Shown piece after piece: positions 26,698-34,794 of a DNA stretch of 64,000 nt. The notes beneath the pieces were generated by a model that saw nothing but the letters and a program-made list of their open reading frames with translations, did no database searches and was not told the DNA's origin. Made by a program: the position numbers and the translations under genes. The first letter of the stretch is position 1. Every line of letters begins with the position of its first letter. Source of the DNA: an uncultured Butyricicoccus sp. GTDB lineage: Bacteria; Bacillota; Clostridia; Oscillospirales; Butyricicoccaceae. The stretch lies in assembly GCA_944384745.1 (NCBI GenBank), contig CALWUO010000002.1, forward strand, positions 62,001 through 126,000, written 5' to 3'.

Positions 26698-28488
26698 TTA
26701 TTTACAAAGACTATTTAATTCATCAGTTAACGATTTAAAAAGCTCAAGAGCATTTTCAATAGGTTCAGGAGAATTCATATCTATTCCAGCGATTTTAAGA
26801 AGTGAAACAGGGTCACTAGAGCAGCCTCCAGATAGAAATTTTAAATAATTATCAACAGCAGGCTTACCTTCTTTTAATATTTTTTGAGATAGTGCAATAG
26901 CCGCAGAGAAACCAGTAGCATATTGATATACATAAAAATCATAATAGAAATGTGGTATTCTAGCCCATTCCAAAGCAATTTCATCATCAAGATGAATTTC
27001 TTCACCATAATACAGTTTATTTAAAGCAGCATATTTTTCATCTAATGCATCAGCGGTTAAAGCCTCGCCATTTTTAACCTTTTCACTGCACCAAAGCTCA
27101 AATTCAGCAAACATAGTTTGACGATAAAGAGTACCTCTAAATTGTTCAAGAAAATGGTTTATTAAATATGCACGTTTTTTATTATCTGATGTTTTGCTTA
27201 ATAAATATTGCATTAATAAAGCTTCATTACAAGTAGAGGCAACTTCAGCTACAAAAATAACATAACTAGCATAAGTCGAAGTTTGATTTTTATTAGACAG
27301 ATATGAGTGTAAAGCATGACCCATTTCGTGTACAAGAGTAAACACATCATCAAGAGTATCAGTGTAATTTAAAAGGACATAAGGGTGAACACCATAAGCA
27401 CCAGCCGAATAAGCACCAGAGCGTTTACCTGTATTTTCATATACATCAATCCATCTATTGTTAAAACCCTCTTTAAGCATTGAAATATAGTCATCACCAA
27501 GCGGTTTTAATGCCTCGAGAGCTATATTTTTAGCTTCATCATAGGATATTTTAAAATCCTCATCTGGGATAATAGGTGTATACATATCATAAAAATGAAG
27601 AGTATCCAAACCAAGTAGTTTTTTTCTTAAAGCTACATAGTTATGCATACTTGATAGATTGTTATGAATGGTTTTTATTAAGTTGTGATACATAGTTGTA
27701 GGCACTTCAGTATCATCTAAAGAGGCTTCGAGAGGTGATTTATATTTTCTCATATCAGCTATAAATTTTAATGCCTGCATTTGGCTGTTTAAAATAGCAG
27801 CAGAGGTATTTCTAAATTTTCTATACTCTCCATAAAGTGACTCAAAAGCAGATTTTCTAAGCTCACGGTCAGGACTTTGAAGTAGAGGAACAAAACTTCC
27901 ATGTGTTACTGAATGTTTGTTTCCATTTGTATCAATAGCATCATTGAAAGTCATATCTGCATCATTTAACATAGAAAAGATTTCGTCAGGAGCTTGTCTT
28001 AACATACCAGTAGCCGCTAAAATTTCCTCACATTCTTTAGAAAGAATATGGTCTTTTTGACGTCTAATTCTATCTAGCATAAGGCGATAATGTTCAAGCT
28101 CATTAAGTTCTTTATAAAAACCTTGTAGTTTATTTTCATCAATAGCGAGTAACTCTGGTATTTCAAATGCACAAGCGTGATTTATTTCCACAGCAACAGC
28201 AGAATATTTATTTTTCATTTGTTGATAGACTGAGTTTCTAGTATCCTCATCAGATTTACGATAAGCATAATTTCCCAACTTATCCATATTAACAGATAGC
28301 TCATCTTGCAGTTTTAAGAAATCCAAAAGAGTTTTAGCACTATCCGATAGATGACCAGAATAAGCGGTTATTTTACTTATATATTGTTTGGTTTCAGAGA
28401 GTTTATTTTCCCAAGCTTCATCATTAGCGAATAAATCAGCTAAATTCCAAGTAAATTCTGACTGTATTTCATTTCTTAATTTTGCCAT
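26698..28488 (-). CDS. pepF: Oligoendopeptidase F (M3 family zinc metallopeptidase)
   Basis: PepF cleaves peptides of roughly 7-17 residues in the cytoplasm. The 596-residue protein carries the M3 zinc site LVHEMGHALHSYL near residue 390 and the N-terminal helical Peptidase_M3_N region with KYKSPLEASLDDTEVPTTMY. Length equals the family norm. The ATG is preceded by AAAGGAG. It is transcribed alone. Confidence 0.96.
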   Translation of the reverse strand: MAKLRNEIQSEFTWNLADLFANDEAWENKLSETKQYISKITAYSGHLSDSAKTLLDFLKLQDELSVNMDKLGNYAYRKSDEDTRNSVYQQMKNKYSAVAVEINHACAFEIPELLAIDENKLQGFYKELNELEHYRLMLDRIRRQKDHILSKECEEILAATGMLRQAPDEIFSMLNDADMTFNDAIDTNGNKHSVTHGSFVPLLQSPDRELRKSAFESLYGEYRKFRNTSAAILNSQMQALKFIADMRKYKSPLEASLDDTEVPTTMYHNLIKTIHNNLSSMHNYVALRKKLLGLDTLHFYDMYTPIIPDEDFKISYDEAKNIALEALKPLGDDYISMLKEGFNNRWIDVYENTGKRSGAYSAGAYGVHPYVLLNYTDTLDDVFTLVHEMGHALHSYLSNKNQTSTYASYVIFVAEVASTCNEALLMQYLLSKTSDNKKRAYLINHFLEQFRGTLYRQTMFAEFELWCSEKVKNGEALTADALDEKYAALNKLYYGEEIHLDDEIALEWARIPHFYYDFYVYQYATGFSAAIALSQKILKEGKPAVDNYLKFLSGGCSSDPVSLLKIAGIDMNSPEPIENALELFKSLTDELNSLCK

Positions 28489-28544
28489 AATAAATCTCCT
28501 TTTTAAAAATTAGTATAACCAGTTTATTAAATATTATATCATAA

Positions 28545-28593
28545 AAAATAAAAAATTCCCTCGGAAATAATAGGGAGATATTTCCAAGGGAAT
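28545..28593 (-). terminator. Intrinsic terminator after the SLH/DHHW gene
   Basis: A 15-bp stem (28555-28569 with 28579-28593, one mismatch) precedes a T-rich run on the - strand. Confidence 0.8.
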
Positions 28594-28597
28594 AGCG

Positions 28598-30463
28598 TTA
28601 TCTTAAAACAACAGTGTTAATAATTTGGTCATTATACATAAATAGTACATCTTTACCAGTGAAATCAACATATTGAGGTAGTAAAGAGCTTGCCATATAA
28701 CGTAAATCTACAAGAGTTATAGTTTTATAGTTTTCAATTAAAAGAGGAGCAAGGCTGCAAGCATAAGAATCTCTAAACATTACAAGTTCTTTATCTGATT
28801 TAGCAGACTCATTGGTTATTGTAAGTAAAGGAGTAGAACCAGATAAAAACATATCATAAGGTGTATCAGTTTCTAATTTAGCTGTGTTATAAACTTTAGT
28901 AAAGTCTTTATCTTGAAAGTTATCAACAGTAGCGTTATTGATAGCATCATTAGTTAAATAGGTCATAGTTTCATGAGCAAAATTTTCTTTGTTATATCCA
29001 TGCTGACCTGTGAAGTTTGGAACAGAATTTTTTGTAAAAGTGGATAGGTCAACAGTAAAGCCCATAGTTTCACCCAAAGCATTTAAAACTTCTTGTAAAC
29101 TATCTTGTTTCCAGTGAGGGTCAGTTTTTAAATAATCATCAAGTTCAAGAGTACCAGTTAAATCAATTTCTTTAGCACTTGTTATACCAGAACGAACTAT
29201 ATTCATCATGGTTGTATAATCAAAAGGATTTTCAACTTTATCATTTATAAAATATTGTTTGCTAGGAATTACAGCATAATAGATATTACTTGCATCTTTC
29301 AAATATTCACTACAAACACTTTCAATTTTATTTGTAAAGTTAGTTACATATTGAGTGTTAAGTGTACCCATAGAATTCATATAAAAATCATTATATTGAA
29401 TTAAGCCATCAGAGTCAATAGTAGGTTTGTTTTGTTCTGGTTTGTCCTCAGGCTTTTGTTCTGTTTCACCGCTAAGCTCAAGAGCATTAAAACTATCTAC
29501 AATACCCTGTGGATTAACGTTATCCATAACAAGTAAAATTAAATTACCTTGATTAGCAACCATAACATTTTCAGGTTCAACACCTACACAAATCCATTTT
29601 TGTGGATTTACATTTTCCTTGATATCTTTCATCATTTGAGCTATATCAGTACCATCTTTAACACGTACAAGACATACAGAATGTGCTGAAGAACTTATCA
29701 TAGGTTCACTGGCAATAGCTTCTTGAATACCCTCAAAAGTTTTTAATCCTAAATAGTATTCAACATTATCAGCAGTGATATTGGTAATAGCAGTTGCAGG
29801 AGTTTCAAGTTCTACACCATTGTATATTGACTTCATAATACCCTCAAGTGAGTTTGCATCAGGTATAAGGTTTAAAGAGTCTATAAGCTTAACACATTCA
29901 GCACGGGTTATAGATTTTTTAGGTTTAACAGTTCCATCTTCATAGCCATTAGTATAGCCATTTTCAACGAAAGCCGCAACAGCATTTAAAGCATAGTCAG
30001 AAATTTCATTAGCATCAGAGAATTTATTTACAGAAGAAGTGTCATTAGCAGTTAAACGCATAGCACGTGCAAGCATAACCATAACTTGTTCACGGGTTAT
30101 ATTACTTTGTGGATTAAATTTCTCATCTACTGATATTATTTGAAGTGTGCAAAGTTTCTGAACAGCATCAAAGAACCAAGCATTTTCTGGGACATCACTG
30201 TAACGATGTTCAGTAGGAACATTAGGGTCATCAAGCAATTTAGAAAGAATGGTTGCAAATTCAGCACGAGTCATATTATTATCAGGTTTAAAAGTGTTAT
30301 CTTCATAACCGTTTATCACACCAGCGTCAATAAATTTTTGAATATTGTCCTTAGCCCAGTGATTAGCAATATCATTTACAGCATAAGCAGACATGGAACT
30401 GCTTAATAAAACAGCAGACATAGCAATAGCCGCTGAACGAGATAAAAAGTTCTTTTTATTCAT
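28598..30463 (-). CDS. Secreted SLH protein with a DHHW/AlgX-like C-terminal domain
   Basis: The 621-residue protein has a signal peptide (about 1-28, cleaved near AYA-VN) and three S-layer homology repeats (about 30-80, 90-140 and 150-200; ANHWAKDNIQKFIDAGVINGYEDNTFKPDNNMTRAEF-type, shortened here in meaning to the first). SLH repeats anchor proteins to pyruvylated cell-wall polymer. Next comes an uncharacterised domain (about 205-330, perhaps DUF4358-like) and a Pro/Lys/Glu linker. The C-terminal half (about 350-621) resembles DHHW/AlgX-type SGNH domains: TDPHWKQ, then VMFRDSYACSLAPLL. That would suggest polymer O-acetylation or a related hydrolase-fold activity at the surface, which is inference. 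Confidence 0.8.
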   Translation of the reverse strand: MNKKNFLSRSAAIAMSAVLLSSSMSAYAVNDIANHWAKDNIQKFIDAGVINGYEDNTFKPDNNMTRAEFATILSKLLDDPNVPTEHRYSDVPENAWFFDAVQKLCTLQIISVDEKFNPQSNITREQVMVMLARAMRLTANDTSSVNKFSDANEISDYALNAVAAFVENGYTNGYEDGTVKPKKSITRAECVKLIDSLNLIPDANSLEGIMKSIYNGVELETPATAITNITADNVEYYLGLKTFEGIQEAIASEPMISSSAHSVCLVRVKDGTDIAQMMKDIKENVNPQKWICVGVEPENVMVANQGNLILLVMDNVNPQGIVDSFNALELSGETEQKPEDKPEQNKPTIDSDGLIQYNDFYMNSMGTLNTQYVTNFTNKIESVCSEYLKDASNIYYAVIPSKQYFINDKVENPFDYTTMMNIVRSGITSAKEIDLTGTLELDDYLKTDPHWKQDSLQEVLNALGETMGFTVDLSTFTKNSVPNFTGQHGYNKENFAHETMTYLTNDAINNATVDNFQDKDFTKVYNTAKLETDTPYDMFLSGSTPLLTITNESAKSDKELVMFRDSYACSLAPLLIENYKTITLVDLRYMASSLLPQYVDFTGKDVLFMYNDQIINTVVLR

Positions 30464-30554
30464 GAAATAATCTCCTTAAAAAGTTTGGTGTTAGGTTTTA
30501 TATTTTTAGACGATATACAAAATACAAAAGTTCCATATTATTTCAAAAAATATA

Positions 30555-31724
30555 TTAAGTATTTTTAAGTAAGCGTTCACTTAATGTATCAATAAGGAAA
30601 GCACCAAAAGGAGCAGTTATCAAAATTGCAAGTACAGCCGCAGTTAAAACCGTATGTCCACAAGCAAAACCTAAAGATAAAGGGACAGAGCCAATAGCCG
30701 CTTGAACAGTGGCTTTAGGGCAATAAGCAATCATAGAAAACAGTCTTTCTTTTCTTGTTAAAGAGGTTTTAGTGACTGATACACCTACACCAACCATTCT
30801 AAATAGCAATGCACCAATAAGCATAATTACAGCAGATATGCCAAACATCACAATATAAGAAAGCTCAACTGCCGCACCTACAAGCACAAATAATATAATT
30901 TCAGCAAATACCCAAACGTTTCCAAGTGGTAATGATATATCTTTTGCAATATTAGGAGTTTTGCGGAATATTACAATACCAATAGTCATAACAGAAAGCA
31001 TACCTGAAAAAGGTATAGGGGATATATCTTCAAGTGTCATACATAAAAAGCCTACTGATAGAAGAATAATTAACATAAGTATACTTGATAAATTTGTATG
31101 CTTGAATATAGCAATTAGCAAAAAACCAACTATAACACCCAATATTATGCCAAGAATAATGCTTATAGGAATATCAAGCAGTACAGCAGGGGAAAAGTTT
31201 CCGCCTTGTATCATAGTACAAAAAGCTGAGAACATAACAAGTACAAAAACATCATCAACTGATGAACCTGCTAAAATCATTTGAGGTATAGCGTGCTCAG
31301 TTCCCAGTTTTCTATCTATAAGGCTTAACATACGAGGAACAACAACAGCAGGGGATACAGCAGCGATTACTGAGCCAAGCAAAGCACCCTCAAGGTAAGA
31401 TAAACCTAAAAGCATAGGAGCAAGCAGAGTACAGCCTAAAATCTCAAAACAAGCGGGAACAAAACAAAGCATAACAGCAGGTCGACCAACTTTTTTTAAT
31501 TCGGTTAAATCAAGTGCAAGACCAGCACGGAGCAAAATAACTATTAAAGCAAATCTTCTCAAATCAGAGGATAGAGCTAAAAAATCATTTGATAATATAT
31601 TAGATACATCACCTAGCAATAAACCAGCGATTAAATAGCCTACAAGGGCGGGAAGTTTAAGTTTTATACATATACGACCCAGTATAATACCCAGAAGAAA
31701 TACAAGAGCGAGGTTCCACAACAT
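30555..31724 (-). CDS. Cation:proton antiporter (CPA2/KefB-type) under fluoride riboswitch
   Basis: The 389-residue integral membrane protein has about 12 hydrophobic helices and CPA2 features: LKLPALVGYLIAGLLLG near the start and, in the middle, SSVDDVFVLVMFSAF, where the adjacent Asp-Asp is the likely ion-binding site. There is no C-terminal TrkA-N domain. The leader is a fluoride riboswitch with its own promoter, and such antiporters are known members of fluoride-responsive regulons. Its role is therefore probably ion or pH homeostasis under fluoride stress. The start ATG at 31724 follows AAAGGA. Confidence 0.9.
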   Translation of the reverse strand: MLWNLALVFLLGIILGRICIKLKLPALVGYLIAGLLLGDVSNILSNDFLALSSDLRRFALIVILLRAGLALDLTELKKVGRPAVMLCFVPACFEILGCTLLAPMLLGLSYLEGALLGSVIAAVSPAVVVPRMLSLIDRKLGTEHAIPQMILAGSSVDDVFVLVMFSAFCTMIQGGNFSPAVLLDIPISIILGIILGVIVGFLLIAIFKHTNLSSILMLIILLSVGFLCMTLEDISPIPFSGMLSVMTIGIVIFRKTPNIAKDISLPLGNVWVFAEIILFVLVGAAVELSYIVMFGISAVIMLIGALLFRMVGVGVSVTKTSLTRKERLFSMIAYCPKATVQAAIGSVPLSLGFACGHTVLTAAVLAILITAPFGAFLIDTLSERLLKNT

Positions 31725-31756
31725 AAAAAAACAATCCTTTCATATATGCAGGCAAA

Positions 31757-31861
31757 TAAAAAAGCCGACAACTTGCCTGCAAAAATAAATTTGCAGAAGT
31801 CATCAGCTAAAAAATTCAGCGGTTTAGGGTAAAAAACCCAGAGGAGAACTTCATTCCTCGT
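31757..31861 (-). ncRNA. Fluoride riboswitch (crcB RNA) with terminator expression platform
   Basis: The leader RNA has the crcB signature: GAGGAATGAAGTTCTCCTC forming P1 with the AUGAAGUUC loop, an optional GGG/CCC stem, then AAACCGCU...AGCUGAUGACUUCUGC. GAAGU of the first loop can pair with ACUUC of the 3' strand, giving the aptamer's pseudoknot. Downstream, AGCUGAUGACUU (31797-31808) can pair fully, with three G-U pairs, with AAGUUGUCGGCU (31763-31774), followed by six U. The terminator and the ligand-bound pseudoknot thus compete, as in known fluoride switches. Covariance search is needed for formal proof. Confidence 0.88.
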
Positions 31862-31866
31862 TAAAG

Positions 31867-31895
31867 ATTATACTTTAATATATAAATCTAGTCAA
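31867..31895 (-). promoter_or_regulatory. Promoter of the fluoride riboswitch-antiporter unit
   Basis: On the - strand TTGACT and TATAAT are spaced by exactly 17 bases, just upstream of the aptamer. The -35 overlaps the stop codon of the preceding TtcA-like gene. Confidence 0.82.
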
Positions 31896-32704
31896 GAGTT
31901 AAACTTATCTAAAAAGCTATGGATTTCACTTTTACCAATACGCCAGCCAAGCACTTTATTAACATCTACATTTTTAACCGCATTTAAAATATTAGCTTCT
32001 ATTTGAGGATTAAGTGCCGCAAGACTTGCAATTAACTTTTTTATTTCAGCACGTTTTGTATCATCTTTTTTTTCTGATACAGGGCAACCACAAGGCATAA
32101 AAGTAAGACCGCAAGTATTAACCCAGTTTATAACATCTTTTTCACGAACAAAATATAAAGGGCGTATAAGTTCCATATCTTGATAGTTTTTGCTTTTAAG
32201 CTTTGGTAACATAGCCTGTATTTGACCACCATAAATAATACTTAATAAAACAGTTTCAATAGCATCGTCATAATGATGACCAAGAGCGATTTTATTACAA
32301 CCTCTTTTTTGTGCCTCACTATAAAGATATCCACGACGCATTTTTGCACATAAAAAACAAGGGTGGTCAGCACTGTGATTGCTTATTATTCTAAGTATAT
32401 CAGTTTTAAAAAATTCGACAGGTAAATTTAAAATTTTTGAATTTTGTTCTATATGTTCACGCACATTTTTTGAATAACCACCGTCCATTGCAAGAAAAAT
32501 AAGTGAAAAATCTACACCACTATATTTTTGATAATTCTGTAAGAGTTTAGCAAGCAACATGGAGTCTTTACCGCCTGAAATACATACAGCAATTTTATCA
32601 CCATTTTCAATCATTTTAAATTCTTTTATAGCCTTTATAGTTTTATCTCTAAGCGTTTTAGAAAATTCTTTTGTAAGTGTTCGTTCAATTTCTTTAAAAT
32701 CCAT
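31892..32704 (-). CDS. TtcA-like tRNA 2-thiocytidine biosynthesis protein
   Basis: This 270-residue PP-loop ATPase has SGGKDS at about residues 43-48, the CFLCAKMRRGYLY segment with the Cys pair and a later CGCPVSEKKDD. That arrangement fits the TtcA group, which thiolates cytidine 32 of some tRNAs using an iron-sulfur cluster. The paralogous family includes TilS and other U-thiolases, so the exact target is not proven. The gene stands alone; the next downstream promoter overlaps its stop codon. Confidence 0.85.
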   Translation of the reverse strand: MDFKEIERTLTKEFSKTLRDKTIKAIKEFKMIENGDKIAVCISGGKDSMLLAKLLQNYQKYSGVDFSLIFLAMDGGYSKNVREHIEQNSKILNLPVEFFKTDILRIISNHSADHPCFLCAKMRRGYLYSEAQKRGCNKIALGHHYDDAIETVLLSIIYGGQIQAMLPKLKSKNYQDMELIRPLYFVREKDVINWVNTCGLTFMPCGCPVSEKKDDTKRAEIKKLIASLAALNPQIEANILNAVKNVDVNKVLGWRIGKSEIHSFLDKFNS

Positions 32705-32895
32705 ATAAGCACCTCGAAAAATAAAAACAGTGAAAATGTTATATTTAAATCTATATAAATAGCCAAAATAAAAAATTTAATCAATATAAAAATCAATATA
32801 ACAGTGAAAAAAATAAATAAAAATATATAATTGTGCAATCTGCATATTTTCAATAAAACTTCTTTATATATTTAGTACAAAGATATACTTGAATT

Positions 32896-32904
32896 TGTTA
32901 TAGA
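32896..32904 (+). promoter_or_regulatory. Extended -10 promoter before the unidentified RNA
   Basis: TGTTATAGA is an extended -10 without a clear -35. The start site would be near 32911. The 190 bases before it (32705-32895) are AT-rich and hold nothing I can identify. Confidence 0.4.
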
Positions 32905-32910
32905 ATAGGA

Positions 32911-33061
32911 GTATCCTTATTACAGTGAAACAAACAAATACATCTAAATGAGAACCTTGCTGAGATTTCAGCAGTGGACGACTCGCATAAAATAGCTCAT
33001 ATCACCTCTTTTCTCTTCTTCTCAGACAACTTCGCTGATTGTTAGCGGAGTTGTTTTTTTG
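32911..33061 (+). ncRNA. Candidate structured small RNA, unidentified
   Basis: A stretch of about 150 bases without a gene contains a perfect hairpin (TGCTGA-GATT-TCAGCA, 32958-32973). It also has a closing helix of TGAGAA (32949-32954) with TTCTCA (33019-33024), and it ends in a strong terminator. No plausible ORF with a ribosome-binding site is present. A CACCTC segment (33004-33009) is complementary to Shine-Dalgarno sequences. I could not match it to 6S RNA, SRP RNA, tmRNA, a T-box or a known riboswitch. Confidence 0.5.
33026..33061 (+). terminator. Intrinsic terminator of the unidentified RNA
   Basis: ACAACTTCGCT pairs with AGCGGAGTTGT (one G-T) and is followed by seven T. Confidence 0.88.
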
Positions 33062-33165
33062 TTGTAAATTCCATATAAAATGTTAGCATAAAACTTTTGT
33101 CAAAACAATGATTTTGTATGTAAATGAACATCAAAAAAATTTTTTAAAAAATTTGCAAAAAAAGC

Positions 33166-33194
33166 TTTACAAATGAAAAATAATGTTGTATAAT
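33166..33194 (+). promoter_or_regulatory. Promoter of tRNA-Leu
   Basis: TTTACA and TATAAT are separated by 17 bases and lie 22 bases before the tRNA. Confidence 0.82.
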
Positions 33195-33216
33195 AATCAT
33201 CGTTACGCAGGGATAT

Positions 33217-33301
33217 GCGGGTGTGGCGGAATTGGCAGACGCGCCAGATTTAGGTTCTGGTATCGCGAGATGTGCAGGTTCAAGTCCTGTCACCCGCACC
33301 A
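33217..33301 (+). tRNA. tRNA-Leu (anticodon UAG)
   Basis: The 85-base tRNA folds with acceptor GCGGGTG/CACCCGC, an anticodon stem CCAGA/TCTGG enclosing TTTAGGT (anticodon TAG), a class II variable arm and the T arm GCAGG-TTCAAGT-CCTGT. CCA is encoded. It reads CUN leucine codons. It has its own promoter and a terminator. Confidence 0.97.
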
Positions 33302-33317
33302 TGCTAATATATTTATT

Positions 33318-33340
33318 ACGACTTTTTAAGTCGTTTTTTT
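33318..33340 (+). terminator. Intrinsic terminator after tRNA-Leu
   Basis: ACGACTT/AAGTCGT stem with a small loop, followed by seven T. Confidence 0.85.
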
Positions 33341-33352
33341 ATGCCTAAATTT

Positions 33353-33387
33353 AATCGCTAGATACTTTTGTACCTAGCGATTTTTTT
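33353..33387 (+). terminator. Second terminator between tRNA-Leu and apgM
   Basis: AATCGCTAG pairs with CTAGCGATT across a TAC...GTA-like centre and is followed by T on the + strand. It may also serve the convergent apgM gene. Confidence 0.7.
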
Positions 33388-33390
33388 GTT

Positions 33391-34593
33391 TTACTCAAAA
33401 AGCTTATTTATTAACTTATGACCTTCTTTTATAAGAATACCTGTTTTTTGAGCATGTGCTTCATTATAAATATTATTTGTTTTATCGGTTTTAGTGCTGT
33501 CAAAAAGCATATATGGTACAGGGTCAGCTGTATGAGTTCTAAGGCGTATAGGTGTAGGGTGGTCAGGTAAAACCAACATTCTAAAATCCTCATTTGATGC
33601 CTTTAAAGCCTCATATACAGGCTTTATAACTCGACTGTCCAGCCATTCAATAGATTGAACTTTATTTTCAATACTGCCTTGATGTCCCATTTCATCAGGA
33701 GCTTCTACATGAATATACACAAAATCGTTATTATCCTCTAATAGAGCCTTAACAGCAGCATTTGCTTTACCCTCATAATTGGTATGAAGTCCGCCATTTG
33801 CACCCTCTACATTTACCACATTCATTTTAGCTCCAACAGCTATTCCCTTTAATAAATCAACTGCGGAAATCATAGTGCCAACTTTACCAGTTTTAGCTGT
33901 AAATTCATCAAGATGAGGTTTAGTGCCTGCACCCCATAGCCAAATAGAATTTGCTTTGCGTTTACCCTCAGCGGCACGAGCGAGATTTAATGGGTGATTA
34001 TTTAATATATCAAAACTTTTTTCCATCATCTCACGCAATACATCTTGCTTAGGTAGATAATCGCCTATAACTTTACCTAAAATATCATGTGGAGGGGTTA
34101 TATCTTGAACTTGTCCGTCTTTCCATATCAAACAGTGACGATAACTTGTTCCAACATAAAATTTAAAAATCTCATTTTCAAAAACAGGTTTAATTGCCTC
34201 AATAAGTATAGCTGCATCTTCTGTTGAGATTTCATCAGAACTATGGTCTATAATAGTACGTTCAGCATAAGGAATATTATCTTCCTCAGAAAGGGTTACA
34301 ATATTGCATCTAAGAGCGATATCATCAGCCCCCATAGGAACACCAATGCTTAAAGCCTCAAGAGGCGAGCGACCAGAATAATAAACTTCTGGATTATATC
34401 CAAGTACAGAAAGATTTGCGGTATCACTACCAGGTTTCATTCCATCAGGTATGGTTTTAGCAAGACCAACTTCAGACATACTAGCTAAAAAATCCATAGT
34501 AGGTGTATTGGCATAAGCAAGTGGGGTTTTACCGCCTAGCTTTTCAATTGGCTCATCAGCCATACCATCACCAAGAATAACTAAATATTTCAT
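33391..34593 (-). CDS. apgM: Cofactor-independent phosphoglycerate mutase (ApgM type)
   Basis: The enzyme interconverts 3- and 2-phosphoglycerate. The 400-residue protein has the alkaline-phosphatase-superfamily start MKYLVILGDGMADEPI, the GSDTANLSVLGYNP segment holding the nucleophile and the C-terminal metal site LPDHPTPIRLRTHTADPVPY. These features are those of the archaeal-type ApgM/ThrH-like iPGM rather than the GpmI form. I start at the ATG at 34593, which follows AAAGGAGAG; upstream in-frame residues are hydrophobic and lack a site. Confidence 0.92.
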   Translation of the reverse strand: MKYLVILGDGMADEPIEKLGGKTPLAYANTPTMDFLASMSEVGLAKTIPDGMKPGSDTANLSVLGYNPEVYYSGRSPLEALSIGVPMGADDIALRCNIVTLSEEDNIPYAERTIIDHSSDEISTEDAAILIEAIKPVFENEIFKFYVGTSYRHCLIWKDGQVQDITPPHDILGKVIGDYLPKQDVLREMMEKSFDILNNHPLNLARAAEGKRKANSIWLWGAGTKPHLDEFTAKTGKVGTMISAVDLLKGIAVGAKMNVVNVEGANGGLHTNYEGKANAAVKALLEDNNDFVYIHVEAPDEMGHQGSIENKVQSIEWLDSRVIKPVYEALKASNEDFRMLVLPDHPTPIRLRTHTADPVPYMLFDSTKTDKTNNIYNEAHAQKTGILIKEGHKLINKLFE

Positions 34594-34756
34594 GGTAAAC
34601 TCTCCTTTATATAGATAAAATAATAAAATGCTAAAATATTTCTGGATACGCATTATTATGAAACAAAAATAGCTATTTGTCTAGTTATTTTTAAAAAATT
34701 TTATAAATTGACCGCTTATTATAGACATTAAAAAATAGTGTACACGCACAGCGGAA

Positions 34757-34787
34757 ATAAAAAAGCTACCGCAAAAAGCGATAGCTT
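34757..34787 (-). terminator. Intrinsic terminator after the NSS transporter gene
   Basis: On the - strand AGCTATCGC pairs with GCGGTAGCT around a T loop and is followed by a T-rich run. Confidence 0.85.
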
Positions 34788-34794
34788 AAAAATT

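Noticed and set aside
32911..33061. 6S RNA, SRP RNA or tmRNA identity for the unidentified RNA
   Set aside because: Length and folding are loosely compatible with a small housekeeping RNA, but none of the conserved sequences (SRP GGAAGCAGC-like loop, tmRNA tRNA-like ends) is present.
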